Shown here in pieces: positions 10,628 through 22,049 of a stretch of DNA of 64,000 nt; the first letter of the stretch is position 1, and the number at the start of each line of letters is the position of its first letter. The DNA is taken from assembly GCF_950023065.1 (NCBI RefSeq), contig NC_088679.1, forward strand, positions 65,844,001 to 65,908,000, read 5' to 3'. This DNA comes from Planococcus citri (Eukaryota > Arthropoda > Insecta > Hemiptera > Pseudococcidae). Under the pieces are notes generated by a model. The model worked only from the letters and a program-made list of their open reading frames with translations. It searched no databases and had not been told where the DNA came from. The position numbers and the translations under genes were made by a program.

Positions 10628-11180
10628 CTAAAAATTACAGCTTTTTTGCAGAAAATTCAAAAATTCCATTTCCTTGTAAAATTCTCCAAAAGTCCCATTT
10701 TTTTGGCTAAAATTGCGAAAAAGTCTGATTTTTCCCGCAAAAGCACCTACTAAAGTTTCATGTTTTTGCCAAAAATTATTCAAAATTCTCGTTTTCTTTC
10801 TAGGAAAAAAATTATCGCAAAGTTTCATTTTTTTTGCTAAATTCCTAAAAAGTTTTGCATTTGCTAAAATTGTACAAAGACTTTCTTTTTTGCAAAAATT
10901 GTCAACAATTTTCGCTTTTTCAAAATCTGAAAAAATTGTTTACTTTTTTCAGCAAAATGGCTTTCAATTGTTCTTGTTTGACAAGAAATTCCAAGAAATT
11001 TTTTTTTCAAAAATTATTCAAAAATCTTGCTTTGCTTTTTCTAAAATTGTCAAAGTCTCACTTACTACCAAAAATTACAGAAATTCTCACATTGTTGCCA
11101 AAATTGGCGAAAAGTCTCGTTTTTTACCAAAACAATTTTTTTTTCATTTTTTCTTGCATTAGAATGTTTTACTTGCGTTT
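10628..11180. repeat. GCCAAAAATTG / AGTCTCGCTTTTT array 2
   Basis: Same orientation and style as the 8.1-9.1 kb array, with units such as GCCAAAAATTATTCAAAATT and GCGAAAAGTCTCG. The 149- and 122-residue open frames over it are repeats of a K/F/S-rich pattern and are not genes. Confidence 0.65.
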
Positions 11181-13060
11181 TGTTAGCTTCTTAGTTACTT
11201 TTTCCAGCTATTTTGGCTGCTAAAATTACATTCTTTGAAAAAATTTTGGTATCTACGAGCCCTAAAAATGTCCTAAAGATGAATACAAAAAATTGAAAAT
11301 ATGATCATTTTCAACTGCGATGATTTTCAAAAAAAGATTCCAACCTTTAAAAAACTTCTTTGTACGTAAACATCCAGAATGCATTTCCATCAGCTTAAGA
11401 CCCCCTCTAAAGTAATATGAAAATGATTGGAGGAAAGAAGGGAACTTCCTTGGAATTCTACTTTGTATTCACTACGACTACAAATTTCACTTAAATTAAC
11501 CTCCCAAGTATGGAAGTCGAACGCTGGCACAGAAGGTGAATTTTCACCCTATGCATTTAAACGCACCTCACAGCGCAGCACAGTCAGTCACAAACGACGA
11601 ATTCTCTCAAATTGAACACATACGTCTGAATTTTTAAAAACAATGGCTAGACTGGCCGAATGCAAACCCTTCGTCAACACGGACATTAAACCTTTCCACC
11701 GGACCCATAGACCATACTCGTATTGTAACCCTTATTCGAGAATACCCTCTGCTCATCTCTCATCACATCGCTGCGGATGATGCCGCAGTCTCAGCACACG
11801 TGCAATTCTGCACAGCCTATCGTATTACTCGTATACCTACCTATACTACATGAAATCGATTCATTTTCATTTGAACGAAGAAGAAGAGAGAAAAAAGAAA
11901 GAAGTCATTCTTCAACATTAACAACGAGACAACATCATTATTTCACCAGTACACGTGCAACGTAAAACATTTAGCTAACTATATAAGTTGTACAGGGTGA
12001 AAATCTCCAACAGACGACAAAAGCCTATATACACGAAAGTACTCAAGGATGAGACCGAGACAAAGCACACAAAAACGGCTGGAAAAATTAAATCTGCCTT
12101 TTAAAAATATAAAGACGACGTCGACGAGCGACGGCGAATCGAAAGCTTTAAAACTTCACTCTCTGTCGTCGTCGTAGTCGTGTTCTGGCTATTCAATACG
12201 CGTCGATAGTCCTTTAAAATGGCAACGGTTTTTAATAAACTCGAACGATAAAATTTCCATCGACCAATCGTCCCAATTGAAAATGTCTTTCGGTAATGAA
12301 GCTTTTTAAAAATTAACCGCGCCGTCTTAATTTCGTTACGCGAGCCGCACCCCATGGCCCGAGGAGAGCAGGTTATCGTTGACATTTCTTCAAAGTGTAT
12401 ACAACCAGCGGTCGCACAGCCCTAGCATGGTATTCATTTCTACTTTGAAATGTTATTTCAGCTATAGAGAAAGCGAAATTGCGTGTATTTTGTGATGATT
12501 GCTATGGGTTCCCTAATACACAGGGTGGCTCCTCAAGTATTCATTATATAATTTCGTCAGCGCGTATTTTCAAAAGAGCTTAATACCTATACCTAGTATG
12601 CCTACGTAAAAAAAAGTCGAATGAAAAATTTACCTATCGTAAGTATCTCTCTATTTCGACGTAGTAATAGTCATCACGCACTTTTCAAAAAGCTCGCGAT
12701 CGAATGTGTGCGGTCTATTTTTCGATAGGTGCCTATCTATATTCAAAGACAGGCGTGTGATTTCGAAACAAACGCGGTAGAAAGACACGACTTTTTTAAT
12801 ACGCAAAAGTCGAAATAAAATATTCATGTTTTTTTTTTCTTTTTCCTTTTTCATCGTTCGTTTGTGTAACCTGTATTTATTAGACTGAAAAAAAGTCCAG
12901 CTTGACTACTAAAATATGCCACCATTTGATAATTTATTCCACGTGTATGTCCTTGTGAAATTAATAAGTACCTACCTGTGAATTCCACAAAGGTATGTCA
13001 CAATCGTTATTATACCTACAGAGTTTCCTTATGTCGTAAATAGAGAAGCACTATACATAT
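11181..13060. other. Single-copy-like, CpG-containing block 3
   Basis: From about 11.4 kb the repetition stops. The interval contains CpG-rich segments such as GACGACGTCGACGAGCGACGG near 12115, and CTCGTATACCTACCTATAC near 11.83 kb. A 94-residue minus-strand frame at 12101-12385 has no domain that I recognise and no supporting context. This may be a regulatory or otherwise retained non-coding block. Confidence 0.4.
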
Positions 13061-13899
13061 AGGAAAAAATTTGGGATTTTTTGTTTCAAATTTAGTCAAC
13101 TTATATTTCTTAATTTTTTAAATTTATTTAGCCACGTGATTTAGATTTTGTTGTACAGATCGGTTTCTTTTAGGAATTTTAACATTAAAATGAGAAACTC
13201 GTAATCTTACTTCTCAATTTACCATCAAGTTCCAAAATAAGATGAAGATTTCAACTAATTTTCAAAATCTTTGCACTTTTTTTTCCTTGCACGAAATTTT
13301 ATTTTATTCGAACCAGAATTTTTTTTAATTTGGAAACATGAGATTTTTTCAGCTTGATTTTCAAAAAATTTTGGTTTTTACCAACTTTTTTTTCACAATA
13401 ATGATATTCTAAAATGTTTGATTAAAAATTGAAAAGTCAGGCGGTACATATTTTACCTTATTTTATTCCAATTTTGTTGGGATTTAAAAAATTTTCCTGA
13501 GCTGTAGAAGTTGAGGAAAACAGAGATTGAAATTCTGTGTTTTGGAACATTAAATTTTTCCTTTGCGTTGTCTTGTAAAAAAAAATGAGAAAAATAATCA
13601 AAAATTTTTAGCTGATGAGTAGAATTTTACAGGAAATTTCTAGTCATCTTGGCTCTTGTTTTCGTCACTATCTGTAATTTTGGCTTTGATGGAAATCAAC
13701 ATAATTTTCTGGAAAAACTTCACAATTTCCAAAATGGTTGATCAGTGATCACTTGAATTCAATTTTTTTCAAACATTCACAACCTGATTGTTCAGTACAA
13801 CTTTTCTCTCAAGATGGAATTTACTGATTTTAAGGCGGAAACCTCAAGTGTGTTTTTTTAACCAACATATTTTTAACAGTAGGTAGGCGAGTGGAGAAT
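13061..13899. other. AT-rich stretch, nothing recognised
   Basis: Homopolymer-rich sequence without open frames above background length. Phrases such as TTTGGCTTTGATGGAAATC are not repeated elsewhere in the window that I can see. Confidence 0.4.
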
Positions 13900-14410
13900 G
13901 CTGGACAAAAAAACGTATTCGAGGTGTCTGCCTAAAATCGACCCAAATGTATAGATACAATTTACAAACAAATCGAGAATAAGCCACAACTCAACTTTTA
14001 TCTACCCAAATTAATGTTCACGCCTTCTGGAGAAATTTCAAAATTGTAGAAAAATCGAAAATTGTGCTGGGGGTTCCAGAATAGCACGAAATTGCAATAT
14101 AGGTACATATTTATTTGAATTCGGGGAGTAGGTTTTAGACATTCGTGCAAATTTCAAAAATGTTCCTACGAACAGAAGGTTTTATTTTTTGAATTTTTTC
14201 CAGCTAAAATTCTGCCCAAAAAAACGCACTTGAGATGTCCACCTGGAAGTCAGCTCAAATATGGATAAATCATTTAAACAGATCGAGCATAAGCCACAAC
14301 TCAATTTTTAGCTGCCTTAAATTGTTTTCCACGCTTTCTAGAAGGATTTTAAAATCCTGGATAAGTCAAAAATCACGCTGGAGGATCCAGAATAGCTAGA
14401 AATGGTGAAA
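13900..14410. repeat. Direct duplication of about 190 bp (two diverged copies)
   Basis: A segment at about 13905-14095 with AATAAGCCACAACTCAA and CCAGAATAGCACGAAAT recurs at about 14217-14402 with CATAAGCCACAACTCAA and CCAGAATAGCTAGAAAT. The period is about 310 bp. There is no coding sequence. Confidence 0.65.
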
Positions 14411-14504
14411 TTTGGGGGGGGGGTGAGTTGATATTAGTTGCAGGATAATGCTCATCTGAATTATTTATATATTTATTTATATATTTGAACGAACAAAAAG
14501 AAAA

Positions 14505-15425
14505 GCAATGGTATTTCCAAATCTTTGAGAATTGTGTTGTTCTTCACATACCAGGGTACCAGGGCGTATTTATAAGTCTTCTTAGAATTCTGTTCTGGAA
14601 TCTTTCGATAATCATCAGGATATTAAATTCACTATCTGAACCCCATAGTTCAATACCATACGACCAAATTGGTTTGAATAAGCATTTGTAGGTATATTAA
14701 GATTAAGATGTCGTTTTGTTGGTTCAGCAACAACATATTAGTTCCAAGAAGCCAATAAAGCGATTTGAGTTTTTTGTCTAGTTGAGTTCTCTTCTTCAGA
14801 GTAAGATCTCTCCATGTGAGATGATTATCAAGGTGTAATTCCGGATATTTGACGGCGCTTGTTCAAAGTATTTCATCATTATTAATCATTAGAGAGTGAG
14901 TTGTTTTGACTTTTCTTCTAGTAAAAAGGATGTATGTATGTAGCTCGATTTTTCACTATTGATTTTGATTCTCCAAGTTTAACACCATTCATTTATTGCG
15001 TTCAAGTTGATTTGTAATTTGTCCATTGCAATATCTGGATCAAAATTGTGTGTGGTAATTGCAGTGTTGTTAGCAAATGTCGCCATTGTGATTTCACTTG
15101 TCAAAGGGATGTCACCTGTGTAGAGAAGATATATTATTGGGCTTAATACACTTCCTTGTGGTACTCCTGCTTGGATTGTTCTGAAGTCAGAGAAAGCATC
15201 ATCATATTTGACTCTGAATTTTCTATCACTTAGATAGTCACTAGTGAGTCATAAGATTGTACAGTGTGTCTGGAAGATGGTTTCCAAGTTTCATTAAGTC
15301 TCTTAAGAGACCAGCATGCCATACGCAATCAATAGCTTGGCTTACATCAAGAAAAGCTGCAGCACAAATTTTTTTACTTTTGAGAGAGTTGTTAATTTTT
15401 TTGAGAAGACGGCGTACTTGAACCG
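14505..15425 (-). pseudogene. Jockey-type LINE copy 1, reverse transcriptase and C-terminal part
   Basis: In minus-strand order it encodes AAAFLDVSQAIDCVWHAGLL (near 15.33 kb), AGVPQGSVLSP (near 15.15 kb), then FANNTAI where the catalytic YADD/FADD box is expected (about 15065-15084), and KYPELHLDNHLTW with LKSLYWLLG (about 14.75-14.85 kb). These are the palm-domain and post-RT motifs of Jockey-like non-LTR retrotransposons, which copy RNA at a nicked target. Both catalytic aspartates of the box are replaced by Asn, and there are frameshifts and stops. The N-terminal part of the same copy lies at 17465-17755. The two are separated by about 2 kb of later insertions, with an estimated 60-70 residues missing. 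Confidence 0.88.
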
Positions 15426-15429
15426 ATAA

Positions 15430-16466
15430 GAGCTAAAAGGCGTTAAGTCCCAAAATTCAATTTTTCAGGAGTGGTAAAAAATTAATTTATTTGAAAACTG
15501 AAAAATTGTCAGAAACTTGACTTAGGCTACTGGTAGAGGTTCATTTTAGACAATTTTTATGATTGCTCTAATTGAAAAATATTCAAGTGTTCAGGATATA
15601 TGGCTTATCAAAGTTGATGGACTTACCCCCTCTTACTCTAAACGTTTCAAAATAAAGGTGATTATGGCTGATGATGGAAAATGACTTAGTGCCTCATGAA
15701 GATGGGTCACTTGAGCCAAATATCCACTTGGAATTAGAGCTGAAAACAGTACACGCTGACAGCTGGTAACTACTGTACCCGTATTGTAAATTCTTGCTTC
15801 TCGCTAGTAGCGGGTAGCGAGTTGAAAAAATGTTGCACCGGTTCACGTTATAGCTAGTAGCTCATTGAATGCGTAGCCGGTGTACCGGCATGACATCATC
15901 ATTGTGATCAATCATGTCAAACGTCAATCACACATACAAACGACAGGTGTCAAAGCGTAACTCCTCCCACTTACGCATTATCAAATTTTAAGGTGCGTGC
16001 GCAGACCAAGTGCGAAAACATTCGAGTTGTGCTCGCTATACGCTACTATCTATAACCGAATCAACCCGATACAACCACTAGCGGGTTTAGCCGGTATTTT
16101 AACTAGATACCAGTTAGCGGGTAGCGTAACTGTTTTCAGCTCTACTTGGAACCTTTTGGAAAATAAGCAGATGAAAAAAAATGATGCATTTTTGTGGGGA
16201 AAATGCACATTTTGGAAATGAAAAATTGTTTCAAGGATAAAAAATTGACATTTTTCAATCTTTGGGTTATTTTTATAGAAAAGTACAAAAGTTTAACAAA
16301 AAAATTCAAAAAGTCATTATTTCAAAAAAATTGAAAACATTTTTGTCAAAAATACCACTTTAATTGAAAAGTAGATGCCAAATTTAAAATCTGCGACATT
16401 GAAAACCTAGCAATCGATATGTCACACATAAAATTAGCACATTTGCACTTAACACTTTTTAGCTCC
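15430..16466. mobile_element. Inverted-repeat DNA element of about 1 kb, possible TAA duplication
   Basis: The left end GAGCTAAAAGGCGTTAAGT matches the complement of the right end (GGAGCTAAAAAGTGTTAAGT). TAA precedes the left end and follows the right end, which would suit a PIF/Harbinger-type 3-bp duplication, but this is weak evidence. An inner stretch, AAGTCCCAAAATTC, also occurs just inside the left end of the element at 29880-30769. A hAT MITE is nested at 15735-16144. No coding sequence is visible. Confidence 0.55.
15735..16144. mobile_element. hAT-type MITE, copy 1 (410 bp)
   Basis: The termini are TAGAGCTGAAAA and TTTTCAGCTCTA, fitting the hAT consensus YARNG. The flanks CTTGGAAT (15727-15734) and CTTGGAAC (16145-16152) form an 8-bp duplication with one mismatch. 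Internal sequence matches the copies at 30137-30547 and 40477-41704 in the opposite orientation. There is no transposase, so it was moved by an autonomous relative. Confidence 0.9.
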
Positions 16467-16470
16467 TAAC

Positions 16471-17462
16471 AGGGTCATTCCATGTCAACTCAACCAAAAA
16501 AAGGCGATTTTGAAAGTCATGCCTTTCGATTTCGCTCAATTTTTTTTTACAATATCTACCCACCCAGTAAGTAAGAAAGCCGCAATCAGTTTGATCCCAG
16601 CCCCCTCAGGTGGCGGGTGGGGGGGCTTCCATTATTTTCACATTGTCTCGAGGTACTCAACTTCAGCCGCCCATTGCTCCAAAACTATGATACTTTGATC
16701 AAAACTGATTTCACAGTTCGAAAGGGCATTGAATTTTGAACTTTTTGAGCATTTTGAAATTTTCAAAAGTTGAAAGTTGAACTTTCAATTTGAAAGTTCA
16801 AATTTCAAAATGGCGCTGTAAGTGGGAGCTACCATTTAAAATTTTGAAAAAATTTCCATAGATGTACATTTTGATACTTTTTCGAAATATTTAGGTTTCG
16901 AGTTGGGTCTCTTTGACGGAGGGGGAGCACCCCCACCCCCAAATTTGGGTGAAACTTTCGAAAGATAATCTGGGGCATGTGATATATCGAATTGTATGTT
17001 TTCGACAACGCTGAATACGAATATGACGTTAGATTTTTGATAGGACCCCATCCACGTCCCCCAAAACCTCCCCAAAGGGGGTAAAAGTTCAAAAAAGTGT
17101 TTTGTTCGTGCGACACATGGAATAATATGTTTTTGATGACGCTGAACACGAATATGACGTCAGATTTTTAATTGGACCGGTCCAGGGCCCCCTGCACCTC
17201 CCCAAAGGGGGTAACCCATAAAAAAATGGTAACATTCGTGTGACACATGAAATAGTATGTTTTCGATATCGCTGAACACGAATATAGCCATAGTTTTTTA
17301 AATCGACCTCACCCATGGCCCCCAGAACCTCCCCCAATTGGTAAAAGTCCAAAAAAATTGTTGGGGGCCGTAGATGAGGTCCAATCAAAAATCTGACGTC
17401 ATATTCGTGTTCAGCGTCACCAAAAACATATTATTCCATGTGTCGCACGAACAAAACACTTT
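16471..17462. mobile_element. AGGGTCATTCC-ended element, copy 1
   Basis: It begins AGGGTCATTCCATGTCAACT, close to the terminus of the fold-back element at 44447-45835 (AGGGTCATTCCACGTCAA). The part from about 16.59 to 17.10 kb is homologous, inverted, to 34160-34660. The right end is not a matching terminus and instead holds the 130-bp repeats described separately. It interrupts the Jockey-type LINE together with the neighbouring 15430-16466 element. There is no coding sequence. Confidence 0.6.
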
Positions 17463-17476
17463 TTTGAACTTTCAAG
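16970..17476. repeat. Three tandem units of about 130 bp plus one inverted unit
   Basis: Units start near 16970, 17099 and 17229. Each carries a GCTGAACACGAATATGACGT-like core followed by a CCTCCCC stretch. From about 17361 the same unit appears in reverse complement (ATATTCGTGTTCAGCGTCAC). The unit also occurs once at about 34.17-34.31 kb. It forms part of the AGGGTCATTCC element. Confidence 0.75.
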
Positions 17477-17755
17477 AAGCTGATAGGTCTGTACGATGAG
17501 GTTTCATGTTCTGCTTTTCCTAGTTTATATGGATGAGAATAACTTCGGCATACTTCCATTGGTTGGGATAGAATCTAGTTGTAAGTATCATGTTAAAAAT
17601 TTGTGTGACATACCAAATCAGCGGAGGTGGAAATTCTTTGATGATTTTACAGTTGATGTTGTCGTATCCAGGTGATTTCTTGTTTTTATTTTGTTCAACT
17701 ATTTGTCTAACTTTTTTTAAAAATTTGTAAAAAAAAAGACAAAAATCAATTTGAG
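17465..17755 (-). pseudogene. Jockey-type LINE copy 1, N-terminal reverse-transcriptase part
   Basis: The minus-strand translation contains NKKSPGYDNI, IIKEFPPPL, TQIFNMIL and YPNQWKYAEVILI, the first conserved blocks of a Jockey-like reverse transcriptase (fingers region). A frameshift later comes SSYRPISFL (about 17480), the next block. The LINE sequence then stops at the inserted AGGGTCATTCC element. Downstream motifs resume at 15425, so the order is consistent with one split copy. The upstream 60 residues of the open frame are not recognisable LINE sequence and merge with a degenerate repeat. Confidence 0.85.
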
Positions 17756-17779
17756 CAGATGTAAGTACATAATTTTGGT

Positions 17780-18060
17780 TATGAGAGTTGCAGACCTTGC
17801 TCTTTCCGAAAATCGCATTCCCCTTTCTTGCTAGTAATTTGCAAAAAGTGCTGTTTCCTGTCAAAAATTTCCGAAAACTGTTGCTTTTTACCTAATTTTA
17901 TAAAAAGTCTCACTTTTTGTTGAAAATTGAGAAAAAGTTTCAGTTTTTCTCCAAAAGTTGCCAAAATCTTGCTTTCTTTTTTCTACCTGAAATTGCCGAA
18001 AATTTTCATTTTTGTGTCGAAAATTGTCAAAAAATCTATTATTTCGTTATTCAATTTATT
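17780..18060. repeat. GCCAAAAATTG / AGTCTCACTTTTT array 3
   Basis: Units such as GTCAAAAATTTCCGAAAACTG and AAAAAGTCTCACTTTTTG match the style of the arrays at 8.1 and 10.6 kb, here about 8 units long. Confidence 0.6.
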
Positions 18061-19960
18061 TGTCTGTCCTTCAATTTCTGTTTTTTTTCTTCTTTTTTTT
18101 GGAGGGGCGGATTGAGTAAGATCCTTTGTAATTAATCCTGCCACATATCCTGTGCTATCGGGACAAAAAATAAAAATCCGTCCACAAAATTTCACAATCC
18201 TCCGAGCCCATTGTCTAAGGACTTTAAAGCTCCATCCCATACACCTAACCTTATAAATTCATCACCTGAGACCCACCAATACCGCATAAGCAGATCCTTG
18301 TTTGCGGAATTTTTCTAGGACTATTGCAAGTGTGTAGATACGAGTACATGATACATGGTTAATTAGACCCAATCGAGGATATTTTTCTGGGCAATCGGCT
18401 AAACGAGATTGTATAACCGCTAAATAGGTATACCTACACTCGTAGGTACACCTAATGCTGGCATCGTGTGTAGGTATCTGCTGGTATCGTACGCGAAATT
18501 AAAAGCAGCTTTCGAACGTCCGTTGAAAATTTTACTTTATGGTAGACCGCTTATACGTGTAATCCAATTGAGTGAAATATTTGCTCGACCCTTCGCAGTT
18601 GGTACAAGCGTCGATTTTGAACTTGTGCCGCGAAAATCGTAGCATATTTCCGGTAGAAAGTGCAATCTTCCATTAAACCGAGGGATTATTTCGAGATAAG
18701 CTTTGGATTAATGAACAAGATGATTGTATAGCGACTATAATGCAGTTATTTTTCATTATAACGTTATAAACCAACATGTACTGTACACAGAGAGATATAT
18801 GTGTACTAGTAGCATTTATCTGCCATTGTAATGTACCACATTTTTCTCAAAAATTTCTCCATAATGGAGTCTTATTGCTGGAGAAAAATTTCCTTCGGAA
18901 GAAAAATATACATAACCTCAGCTGTCTGAATCCTCTTTCATAATTTGTCTCAAACGCTGAAATATCTCCATCGACTGTATATCGAAATAACGACGGTATA
19001 GTTAATTAAAAATTCGTATGTGAGATCTCATTTGTCGACTTATAGGTAGGGTACTCGCAGCCTACTATACATTTTGTATTGTATTCGGCAAACACGCTGA
19101 GCGGCGGTTAAAATCGAGCATGGAACTGATTACTATTTCTATCTCTTTGATCTGTTTACAATGAAACACATTTCGCTTTGCTGTCATCAGCAGCCGTATA
19201 CGCTGTTTTATTACTTATTGAATTTCTCGTTTTGCCAAAAAATTATCTTCCCTCGGTCTTTTTTTCCATACCTTTTTTTTTTTTTCATACTCGTAGTTAT
19301 TAATTTCGAACACTTCGTGGCTGATGCTGTCGTTGCTGTGAATGAAAATCCACCTGGGGATGATTTTTTCCCTCTCGTTTGTTACGAAATTTCGCAGTAA
19401 TAGCGTTTCCCTCTGCTTTCCCCCTCCAGATGAGCATATTCAATGTGTACTTATGGTTGTAAAAATATGTCGAATAAATTGATACACCCTTATGATGACC
19501 TTTGCATTCTACCGAATCCCCCAATTTATTAAAACAAATAATTAAATTTTAATCTAACAGCAAATACAATCGTTCGATGGGAGCTAACCACCCCACAGAT
19601 TATTAATTAAAAATAATCAAAATGCATATTTTTACGTTCGAGTATCTACTGAATATTTTTCGACGAGGAAATCTCAGCCTAATCATAATTTTTACAGCTG
19701 TGATTTTTTGCAAACTTATTTATAAACGAAGGCAGCGCGAGAAAACGATATTTTTTAAAAGAAAATTTTCAAGGTGGATTCGCACAGTTCGATGGTTTAT
19801 TTATAAACCATATTTCAATATCAGTGAAAAGAGAAGTACTACGAGATGTTTTGGTTAAAATTATAATATTTTTATAAAACACATAGGAAAAGAAATGGCA
19901 ATGACCCAGTGCTTTACAAATATCGTTCGAAAAAAAATCATTTTCAAGGTAAATTTTTCT
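18061..19960. other. Single-copy-like, CpG-containing block 4
   Basis: No internal repeats. It contains CTACACTCGTAGGTACAC near 18.43 kb, GAGCGGCGGTTAAAATCGAG near 19.1 kb and AAATTCGTATG-type segments. Small open frames (up to 85 residues) have no recognisable domains. It may be a regulatory or otherwise retained non-coding block. Confidence 0.4.
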
Positions 19961-20425
19961 TTGAAGTTTCAATTTTTTGCATCTTCCATCCCCCCTCGTC
20001 AAAGTTGTTGAATTCTACATTATTACAAGATGATTTTCTATGCGTTGATTTTCCTTTTGGTGCAAAATAATGTGCCAAGATTTTTTTAATGTTGTGAGGT
20101 TTTTCGAATTTTGATAAAACAAAAAAAAACTTTTCCGGACTCTCAAGCTCCCAAACAATGCTATAATCTCACTGAAATGAGGCCTCCAATGTTGAAAGAA
20201 AAATCAAATTATATTATGAAATAGAACAAAAGTTTGTGAAAATTTTGCAAAAGTTTGTGAAAATTTTGCAAAAGTTTCCATGTACTGTATGAATTTTATG
20301 ATAGCTCAATTGACCTCTTCTTCATAAAAAAAATCGCTCTCGGTTTCCCAAGTTATGTTGGTATCCCTGTATATAGACTCTAAAAGACAAAAGTTGAAAA
20401 AAAAATTACATAGAATAAATATCTA
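19961..20425. repeat. Degenerate repeat with CAAAGTTGTTG / CAAACAATGCT core
   Basis: Units of about 130-170 bp carry a C-rich phrase followed by TCAAAGTTGTTG or a variant (19.99, 20.15 and 20.35 kb). Related phrases occur at 39.8-40.1 kb and 42.4-42.7 kb. A short direct repeat of AAAGTTTGTGAAAATTTTGC occurs near 20.23-20.27 kb. Confidence 0.5.
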
Positions 20426-20429
20426 GATG

Positions 20430-21520
20430 CTACCTGGTAATTCTCGGTAAATTACCAGTAATTCTCAGTAAATTATCAGTAATTCTTGGTAAATTACCGG
20501 TCATTTTCGGTAAATTACCAGTAAAGTAATGCTTGGTAAACTACTGGCAGTTTTTTGTAAAATACAGTCATTTTTGAATTTTGATAAATTACGGCAATTT
20601 TCAGTAAATTATAGTAATTTTTTGTAAATCACAAAACTTTTTGGTATTACGGAAATTTTTAGTGAATTACAGTTATTTTTAGTAATTTTGGTACTTACAG
20701 TAATTTTTAATAAATCACAACAATTTTTGGTAAATTCTGAGTAATTTATCTTAAGTTACTATATTACTAATAATGCAACAAATGGTAAATTACCGGTAAT
20801 TATGGTAAATTACTGGAAATTTTTTGTAAATTACTGGTAATTTTTAGTAAAATGCATTGCTGGTATTTTCTGGTAAATTACTGGTGTTTTTTTTAGTGAA
20901 TTGCTGGTATTTTCTGATAAATTACTGGTACAGTGGTACATATTTTGTGGTAAAATCCTGCTATCTGCTGGACAATTACTGGTAATTTTTGGTAAATTAC
21001 TGGTAATTTTTGGTAAATTACTGTAATTTTTGGTAAATTACTGTAATTTTTGGTAAATTACTGTAATTTTTGGTAAATTACTGTAATTTTTGGTAAATTA
21101 CTGTAATTTTTGGTAAATTACTGTAATTTTTGGTAAATTACTGTAATTTTTGGTAAATTACTGTAATTTTTGGTAAATTACTGTAATTTTTGGTAAATTA
21201 CTGCAATTTTTAGTAAATTACAGTAATTACCGTAATTTTTGGTAAATAACAGTAATTACAGTAATTTTTGGTAAATAACAGTAATTACCGTAATGTTTGG
21301 TAAATTACAGTAATTACAGTAATTTTTGGTAAATTACAGTAATTACAGTAATTTTTAGTAAATTACAGTAATTACCGTAATTTTTAGTGAATTACATGCA
21401 ATTTCTGGAAAATTACTCGCGATTGTAGGTAAATTTCTAGAAATTTTTGGTCAATTGCCAATCATTTTGGATAAATTACTGATAATTTTCGTAAAATGTG
21501 CTGGTAATTTGTAAATTACT
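20430..21520. repeat. GGTAAATTACTGTAATTTTT minisatellite
   Basis: A 20-bp unit, CTGTAATTTTTGGTAAATTA, is repeated exactly about nine times at 21021-21200 and, increasingly diverged, on both sides from about 20430 to 21520. Variants on the right add GTAATTACCGTAATTTTTGG. The array edges are the most degenerate, as expected from unequal crossing-over homogenising the centre. No frame crosses it. Confidence 0.9.
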
Positions 21521-22049
21521 GATTGTTTTTGTGTTATATCAGTAACATTAAAAATTACTTGCAATTTTTGATAAGGTATGTCATTGATTTGCGTAACGCT
21601 CAAACTTTTGAAAACTTGAAAAAGAACTACAGCAATATTTTGATATAATATTGTCTGATTTAATTTTAAGAGACACTTTGAGTTATCTACACAGAAGTAA
21701 ATTTTGAGATATGAAGTCTGACGTTTGACTGTTTGAAATGACATTCATTTTCATACCTAATCATAATCAAGTTCCGAGCAAAAAACATAGGTATCCTCGA
21801 TTTAAACCTTTCCTCGGTGAGAAATCGTTACCTCCCCTTTTTAATAAATTTTTCATGTCACTTTTTTTTTGGAGGCTGAAATTTTCAGAAAATTTTTGTT
21901 CATAAAGCCAATAACGAAAAAATTTCAAAAAAAAAATCGTAAGTAGGTACCTATCTACGAATAAGAATCCCCTTATGAGTAATTTATGGAATTTTTTTTC
22001 TGAAAGGGAGAAGGAAAGGATGCAGGAAATTTTTCAAAATCATTTCAAA
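21521..22049. other. AT-rich stretch, nothing recognised
   Basis: The minus-strand frame at 21451-21744 begins in the minisatellite flank and shows no domain that I recognise. The rest is poly-T rich. Confidence 0.4.

Noticed and set aside
16829..17388. Overlapping minus-strand frames of 79-106 residues with similar sequences
   Set aside because: They are translations of the 130-bp tandem units of an AGGGTCATTCC element.
21021..21200. Possible CRISPR-like array because of regular direct repeats
   Set aside because: The 20-bp units are contiguous with no spacers, and the context is clearly eukaryotic. It is a minisatellite.
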